Origin: Irineochytrium annulatum
Taxonomy: Eukaryota > Chytridiomycota > Chytridiomycetes > Chytridiales > Chytridiaceae
Assembly: GCA_027600665.1 (NCBI GenBank)
Contig: JADGJL010000649.1
Location: 1 to 16,369, forward strand
DNA length: 16,369 nucleotides
Direction of reading: 5' to 3'
Each line of letters opens with the position of its first letter. Position 1 is the first letter of the stretch. The translations under genes and the position numbers were made by a program. The notes under the pieces were generated by a model. It saw only the letters and a program-made list of their open reading frames with translations, did not search any database and was not told the origin of the DNA. Below, in pieces: positions 9,801 to 16,369 of this stretch.

Positions 9801-12800
9801 AAGGGTCGATGGACAGAACTGAGTCCGCAAGATGTCCTTCAGATGCTCGGACGTGCCGGTCGACCGCAGTTCGATACGTTTGGAGAGGGCATTATCATTA
9901 CGACACATGCCGAGCTTCAGTACTACCTCTCGTTGTTAAACCAGCAGCTCCCGATCGAGTCGCAGTTCATTAGCAGGCTTTCAGACAACTTGAACGCAGA
10001 GATTGTGCTGGGATCGATACGGTCGAGGGAGGACGCCGTTCAATGGCTGGGCTATTCGTACCTTTACGTAAGGATGCTTCGTAACGGTCCGCTTTACGGC
10101 ATCAAAGAGGAGGAGTTCGAAGAGGACCGTTATCTGGAGCAAAAGCGGTTCGACCTCATCCATAGCGCCGCTTCCGTGCTCGATAAATGCAATCTAATTA
10201 AATACGACAAGAAGACCGGGAGGTTCCAAGGTACGGAACTTGGAAGGATCGCATCCCATTATTACATCAACCACTCCTCTATGTCGTCCTACAACCAGCA
10301 TCTGAAGCCCGCGATGGGCCTTATCGATCTTTTCAGAGTTTTTGCACTGTCGCACGAGTTCAAGTATATCCCCGTGCGGGACGAGGAGAAGTTAGAATTA
10401 ACGAAGCTGCTTGAAAGAGTCCCGATCCCCGTGAAGGAAAGCATTGAGGAGCCGACGGCGAAGATTAATGTGCTGCTTCAAAGTTATATCTCGCAACTGA
10501 AGCTCGAGGGGTTTGCTCTTGTATCTGACATGGTCTTTGTGACGCAGAGCGCTAGTCGAATTCTTCGGGCAATTTTCGAGATCTGCTTAAAGCGGGGATG
10601 GGCTCAGTTATCACGGAAGGCGCTCGATCTATGCAAGATGGTGGATAAGAGAATGTGGCTGTCGATGAGCCCTCTGCGGCAGTTCAGGAACTTCCCGATG
10701 GCTACGATCATGAAACTGGAGAGGAAGGACTTCCCGTGGGATCGTTACTTCGACCTGAATCCGCAGGAACTGGGCGAGTTAGCAGGCGCGGCGAAACTTG
10801 GCAAGGAAATTCACAAAGTTGTACATCAGTTTCCGAAGCTCGAGCTCAACGCTCAGGTGCAGCCGGTGACAAGGTCGATGATGAAAATTGAGCTCACGAT
10901 CACGCCCGACTTCCAATTCGACGAAAAGGCATCTGGTGGTACTGCGGAATCGTTCTGGATTCTGGTCGAAGACGTTGACTCTGAGATCATCCTTTTCCAC
11001 GACCAGTTTATTCTGAAGCAGCGGTATGTGGAGGAGGAGCATACTGTCATCTTCACAGTGCCCTTGTACGAGCCCCTTCCACCGAATTACTTTGTTAGCG
11101 TAATTAGCGATCGATGGCTGAACTGCGAGGCGAGACTACCCGTGTCCTTTAAACACCTTATTCTCCCGGAGAAGTATCCGCCGCACACCGAGCTTTTGGA
11201 TTTGCAACCGCTGCCGGTGTCTGCACTGAGGCGGAAAGAGTATGAGGCGCTATTTTCCGACCTCCGGCACTTCAACCCCATTCAGACGCAAGTTTTCAAC
11301 ACGATCTACACCTCGGACGACAATGTCTTCGTCGGGGCACCGGCTGGCAGCGGAAAGGTCAGTGTTTCTTCATGTTACTCCATTTTGTTGTAATTGTATC
11401 TAGACTAATGCTTAACTCTCCGCTGCAGACAATCTGCGCGGAGTTCGCCTTGCTCCGGATGTGGACTCTTAACGCAAAAGGGCGTTGCGTCTACGTCGCC
11501 CCGTTCGAAGAGATCGTGGAGCTGAAGTGCGCAGAGTGGAAAGAAAAATTCGGCCGTCTGATGGGAGGGAAGAACATTGTGTCTCTCACCGGCGAGACCG
11601 CTGCCGACCTGAAGCTGTTGGAGAAAGGCGACGTTATTTTCTCGACCCCGACGCATTGGGACATGCTATCTCGAAGGTGGAAGCAGAGGAAAAACGTGCA
11701 GACGGTCGCGCTATTCATCGTTGATGAGGTCCACTTGATTGGTGGGGACGTTGGGCCGACCATTGAGGTTATCACGTCGCGGATGAGGTTCATTGCCGCC
11801 CAAACGGAAAACAAAATCCGCATAGTCACCCTGGGGGCGTCCCTCGCGAACGCCCGTGACCTTGGCGAATGGATTGGCGCAACGAGCCACTCTATATTCA
11901 ATTTCCACCCGAACGTGCGTCCCGTCCCTCTCGAGATTCACATTCAAGGCTACAATGTCCCTCACTTTGCCTCCCTTATGATCGCGATGACGAAGCCGGC
12001 CTACATCGCGATCACGCAAATGGCGGTCAGCAAACCCGCTATCGTCTTTGTACCTAGTCGGAAGCAATGCCGCCTAACGGCGGTCGAGCTCCTAACTTTC
12101 TGCGCAGCGGACGGTGTACCGAAGAGGTTCCTGCACGGCAACGAGGCGGATGTCGCACCTATCGTTGCGAACGTGTCCGATAAGAATCTTGCCGAAACGC
12201 TCTCACACGGCATCGCATATTTCCACGAGGCACTGTCAAAGGGTGATAAACGGATTGTTGAAAGGCTTTACAAAAGCGGAGCCGTGCAGGTCATCGTGGC
12301 AAGTAAGGAAACGTGCTGGGGTATCCCGATGACTGCGCACTTAGTCGTGATAATGGGCACCCAGCACTTCCTGGGCAAGGAACATCGATACGCGGACTAC
12401 CCGATAACGGACGTGCTGCAAATGATGGGGAGGGCTTCGAGGCCGAAGACGGATGAGTCTGGTCGATGCGTGCTAATGTGTCAGGCGGTGAAGAAGGATT
12501 ACTACAAGAAATTCCTCTATGAGGCGTTACCCGTCGAATCACACTTGGATCACTTCCTGCACGATCACTTTAACGCTGAAATTGTGACAAAGACGATCGA
12601 GAATAAGCAGGATGCTGTCGACTATCTGACTTGGACGTTCTTCTACCGCCGAATCACGCTCAACCCGAACTACTACGGATTGCAGGGCACAGGTCATAGA
12701 CACATTTCAGACCATCTCTCGGACTTGGTTGAAACGACGCTCGAGGAGCTAATGCAGTCGAAGTGTATTCAAGTTGAAGATAATGACGTTGCCCCGCTTA

Positions 12801-13933
12801 ACTTGGGCATGATCGCAGCTTACTATTATATCAACTACGTAACCATCGAGCTGTTCTCAATGTCTTTGAAGGAGAAGACGAAGCTTCGAGGCCTACTGGA
12901 AATCGTGTCCGCTGCCGCTGAATTCGAAGACATTCCCGTTCGACACCACGAAGACAGTCTTCTGCGACGGATACACGACCGCGTCCCCGTGAAGCTTGAT
13001 CTCAAAGGCGCGTCATCAACCGGGACCGCGAAGTTGAACGATCCGCACGTTAAGACCAATCTTTTGCTTCAGGCGCACTTCGAGAGAATCCAATTGCCGC
13101 CAGATCTGGAGTCGGATCAAAAGCTGATTCTAACTCGCGTGATCCGGCTGCTGCAGGCGATTGTCGACGTTATTTCGACGAACGGGTGGCTCGGACCCGG
13201 TCTCAGCGCTATGGAGATGTCGCAAATGTGCGTTCAGGCACTCTGGGACAAGGACTCACCGCTGCGCCAGATCCCCCATATCACCATGGCTGCCATTCAG
13301 CGACTCAAGAAGAAGGGAGTGGAGTCCATCACCGATTTGCTACAGATGGAGGACGACGAGCGTGAGGCGGCGTTGCAGATCGACGCGCGGGCAATGGGCG
13401 AAGTTGCCACCTACGCCAACCGATATCCCGGTGTAGATATGAACTTCGACGTCTCAGTCAAGGAGACAGCGAAGGGGCAGCCTGTAAAGGTAAAGGTGCA
13501 ATTGGAAAGGGAGGACGACGAGGATGAGGAAGAAGATGACGGAGGTGACGCGATGGATGTCGACGGAAAACCGGCGAACGGGAAAAAGGGGGAGAAGAAG
13601 GGTTACGTGGACGTGGGTCCAGTGATAGCGCCGTTCTTCCCAGGGCAGAAGGATGAGGGTTGGTGGGTCGTCGTTGGGCACAAGCCGAGCAACGCGTTGT
13701 TGGCAATTAAAAGGACGACATTGCAACAGCGGGCGACTATCTCGTTGGAGTTCAATGCCCCGGCACCACCACCAGGCGGCGGGAAGATGGACTTCAAGGT
13801 TTTCCTAATGTGCGACTCGTACATGGGTGTAGATCAGGAAAACGATTTCAGCCTTAACGTGGCCGAGGCTGCTGATGAGGAGTCTGAATCGGAGGAGGGG
13901 TCGGATGACGAAGACGACAAAATGAAGGAGTAA
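6822..13933 (+). CDS. BRR2: BRR2/SNRNP200, U5 snRNP ATP-dependent RNA helicase, five exons
   Basis: Brr2 is the Ski2-like DExH helicase of the U5 snRNP that unwinds U4/U6 to activate the spliceosome. Inferred exons: 6822-6828, 6909-7176, 7339-8761, 8817-11357 and 11429-13933 (6744 nt, 2247 aa; human about 2136). Exon 1 codes only Met-Ala plus one base; spliced to 6909 it gives [18 protein letters not shown], matching the family N-terminus. Next come an acidic stretch, the PLUG/PWI region ([12 protein letters not shown]), and cassette 1 with APTGAGK-T (560-567), DEIH (672), [21 protein letters not shown] and QMLGRAGRP, all as in an active helicase. Winged-helix and Sec63-like parts follow. Cassette 2 has GAPAGSGK-T (1406-1414), DEVH (1512), a degenerate motif III (GASLAN) and QMMGRASRP, then a second Sec63 unit. 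Extra acidic runs lie near the C-terminus and at the very end. Introns are 80, 162, 55 and 71 nt; intron 2 has a GTTCGT donor, chosen because only it keeps frame. Confidence 0.97.
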
Positions 13934-14030
13934 TGGGTCTTTCCTTCTTGTATTTGGGAATCATGTTAATTGTTTATGATATCCTTGTTGTTTGTAGTTA
14001 ACGCGTAGTTGTAGCTCACTGCCTGAATTT

Positions 14031-14036
14031 AATAAA
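14031..14036 (+). terminator. Poly(A) signal of BRR2
   Basis: A perfect AATAAA lies 98 nt after the BRR2 stop at 13933. Cleavage would be expected shortly downstream, around 14045-14065. This is one reason to doubt that the next gene starts as early as the ATG at 14067. Confidence 0.6.
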
Positions 14037-14171
14037 TATCACGTACATTAAGGAAGGTATCAACCTATGTTGGCGACAAGAACCCCAATCAGAATCACTT
14101 CTTATGTAAAGCGATCCCATCACGGGACATCATCGACCCATAGCCTCCAGCGCGCGTCTGCACCCACAACG

Positions 14172-16369
14172 ATGAGAACTGTGCCCGGCGCCGTCCCCCA
14201 CGGGGCCATTGCCGCCGCCATGGCCGCCGCGTCGCCGGCCGCGACGAAGCCGTTGATAGCTGCCCTGGACACCGGCCGCGTCCCCGCCCCGGAACCGAGG
14301 CGCCAGCTCGCCGTCGACGCGTCGAATCGCGCCGGAGACGCGTCATCTAACCTGCCCTCCCCTACGCCGTCACCGACCAAGACACCCGAGGCCGTTGTCG
14401 CCATCCTCTTCACGGACGACAACAATGCCTCCGCCGGCCGCGACTCCGCCGACCCCATGGACGACTCCGACCCGTCCCAATCCCTCCATGTTCACGTGGG
14501 CGCGCGTCGCGACGCGTCGCCGGCGCGTGCTCCCTCGCCGCGGGCCGCCAGCCCGCTTCCGCACGTGAACTCCTTTTCGAGCGGCGCCGAGGCCGACTTG
14601 GACGAGCCGACGCCGCCCAATGCTGAGCCTGAGATCGCTAGGTCGGGGCGTTCCGGGTCCGCTGGTTCGCTGGACGACGCGATGGACATCGACGCGGCGC
14701 CGTGGCCGCGCTCGGCGTCCGTGCGCGCGTCGGCCGCCACGACGGTCCGGGAGATGATGCCGCCTCGGGATGGGCCGTCCATCTCCGCCTCCGCTTTGGC
14801 ACTGAGGCCTTCGACGGTCGGCTCTTCGTCGACGGCGGCCGGGTGGGGAGGTGTCACGACGCCCGGCGCGTCGTCGCCGAGGCAGGAGAGCCAGGACCGT
14901 GTGATGAGGTGGTTGACCGAGAGGGGCAGGGCCATCGGTGGTAGCGCTGTGGACCTGTGGATGCCTGATGGGGATGAGGAGGGGGTAGTGACGACGGGCT
15001 TGACGCGTGGGATGCCGCTTGTGGAGTGGTTTGATGGGAAGCTGAGGAGGGAGAAGGGGTTGCAGGTGCTTTATGTCGTCGGGGACGCATGCAGTCTTTT
15101 CCGGAGTGTCGCGGACGACTTGTATGGGGACCAGGAGAGGCATGGGGATGTGAGGATGGAGTGTGCTGAATACATGGTAAGCGGTTTAACCTTTAGCTGC
15201 GTTCGAGGGACCACTTCGCTTAACCGGTATCGTTAGACACAAAATGCGGAACGCTTTGCTGCCTTTTGTACGATCCCGTTCCAGCAGTATGTTTCTCGGC
15301 TACGGTCTCTGGATGTGGCAGGCACCGACCTCGAGCTGCAATGCATTGCGGACTGCTTTGGAGTGAAAATCGAGCTTCATCAGACTGCAGGCGGTAAACA
15401 ACATTCTTTTTCTTTTGCATTTTTTGTTTCCTTCAACGTCGCTGACATAATCACAAAGAAACAATACGGATGCAGCCGTCACCATTTTCTGCGAGAAGGT
15501 TGGAGAGCGAGGAGAGGGACCCAATCCGCTTGTGCCTCATTGAGGGCCACGTATACCACCGCTTGGTGCCGGTCTCGCGGCCGGAGGGAGAAGACATCAT
15601 CAATCAGATTGTTGGTTTCGAACTCATAACCTTCTTAATCTTCCTAATATCTTATAAATCGATATTACAGAAGCCCGAAGGCCCCTTGCTCAAATTCGAA
15701 GACTCCCAACATGACCTCACGGAGTTCCCCGATAACGACGAGGAGCTCAACGAGGTATGCACCCAGCCCGTGACTGCATAGCAGAGATGCTAATTTCCAA
15801 CCCACCAGGCCATCCGCCTCTCCCTCCTCTCCCAATCCCTCGCCAACCCGAAATCCGCCCTAAAATCCTCAACACGTCGGAACCCAACCTCCCCGCCCCC
15901 ACTCGCCTCCGGTTCATGTTCTTCCATGACCAACCTGCAGCAACCAAAAATCGACCGCGTTCTGAAGCTCGCGGCGTCCACGCTCAGCCCCTCGTCCCCG
16001 CAGCCCAGCCGGCCGTCGAACGCGACGTCGATGGACGACGACGAGTTCCAGACGCTCCAGGCCGTGCTGGAAATGAGCCTGCGCGAGGCGAGGGAGAAGG
16101 CCGCGACGGCTGGCGCGGAGGGGGTTGCCGTCGACAACAACGACGCCTCGGTTGCGGTGGCGGGCGTGAAGAGGCCACCGCCGGCGATGAAGCAGAAGCG
16201 GAGGGTGAGCTTCGTGGATGGACGAAGGGATTGGGAGGAGGAGGAGGCGGATGTTGGAGGGTACGATGAGGACGAGGCGCTGAGGATGGCGATTGAGGCT
16301 TCGAGGATGGAGATGGTGGAGAAGCGGGGCGGGGAAGTGACGGTGGAGGGGGCGAAGGAAGACGAGGAC
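14172..16369 (+). CDS. OTUD5-like OTU-domain protein with three UIMs, predicted catalytically dead; partial at window end
   Basis: Inferred exons: 14172-15176, 15237-15393, 15459-15610, 15671-15754 and 15809 onward with no stop before the edge (653 codons so far). Phases agree at all junctions. The frame is open from ATG 14067, but I prefer 14172 (A at -3, and third-position GC jumps there); 14220 has a perfect GCCGCC context. Residues 1 to about 255 are low-complexity Ala/Ser/Pro and probably disordered. The OTU domain starts near WFDGKLRREKG and matches human OTUD5 without gaps through LFRSVADDLYGDQ, NAERFAAF, DLELQCIADCFGVKIEL and DPIRL. At the active site GDACSLFR replaces DGACLFR, so residue 308 is Ser where the catalytic Cys should be, and the catalytic His position is Val. 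UIM-like motifs follow: EELNEAIRLSLLSQS (~462), DEFQTLQAVLEMSLREA (~544) and EDEALRMAIEASRMEM (~620). An RRVSF motif (~597-601) and a basic KQKRR lie between the last two. It probably binds ubiquitin without cleaving it. Confidence 0.85.

Noticed and set aside
14067..14171. Start of the OTU protein at the first ATG, 14067
   Set aside because: The context is weak (C at -3). It lies only 30 nt after the BRR2 AATAAA, and third-position GC is near 50% until 14172 and then rises sharply. It remains possible.
14370..15143. 257-codon minus-strand open frame rich in Arg and Gly
   Set aside because: It is antisense to the GC-rich first exon of the OTU gene, whose plus-strand frame carries the OTU domain. 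Composition explains the openness.
15470..15781. An independent small ORF starting at ATG 15470
   Set aside because: It is OTU exons 3 and 4 read through the 60-nt stop-free intron. The segment aligns to the C-terminal part of the OTU domain.
1..16369. CRISPR arrays, insertion sequences, tRNA or rRNA genes, prokaryotic operons
   Set aside because: No regular repeats, terminal inverted repeats with a transposase, tRNA B-box or rRNA signature was seen. All coding units are intron-containing eukaryotic genes.

Overview
This is a eukaryotic nuclear window. It holds five protein-coding genes, all split by short spliceosomal introns: 22 inferred introns, 52-162 nt, with GT..AG ends, frequent CTRAC/CTAAT-like branch sites and AATAAA poly(A) signals. 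Coding DNA is GC-rich and the spacers are AT-richer. The Faa1/Faa4-like acyl-CoA synthetase and the compact, intron-dense layout suggest a fungus, possibly an early-diverging (chytrid-like) one. The lineage is an inference and was not tested.

Layout: (1) 1-377 is mostly the 3' flank of NAA20; the first ~70 bases may be the end of another gene. (2) 378-1386 (-) is a complete six-exon NAA20, the catalytic subunit of the NatB N-terminal acetyltransferase. (3) Across a 151-bp divergent promoter, 1538-2216 (+) is a four-exon gene for a small two-helix membrane protein that I cannot name. (4) 2217-4038 is a 1.8-kb spacer without a confident gene. It contains five TGACGT cores, some coding-like minus-strand stretches and a 43-codon upstream ORF. 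(5) 4039-6531 (+) is a seven-exon long-chain acyl-CoA synthetase (699 aa). (6) 6822-13933 (+) is a five-exon BRR2/SNRNP200, the U5 snRNP helicase (2247 aa), with a 7-nt first coding exon. (7) From about 14172 to the window end (+) is an OTUD5-like OTU-domain protein with at least three ubiquitin-interacting motifs, cut off by the window edge.

The genes are mainly unrelated housekeeping functions: protein N-acetylation, fatty-acid activation, splicing and ubiquitin signalling. Two observations stand out. The OTU protein is a predicted pseudo-deubiquitinase: in an ungapped alignment to the OTUD5 active site, the catalytic Cys is Ser and the catalytic His is also replaced, yet the UIMs are kept. 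In BRR2, the two tandem helicase cassettes each carry an intron at exactly the same place, between the Lys and Thr of the Walker A motif, both in phase 0. Exon structures were derived by hand from reading-frame continuity, splice phases and remembered family sequences; no search was run.
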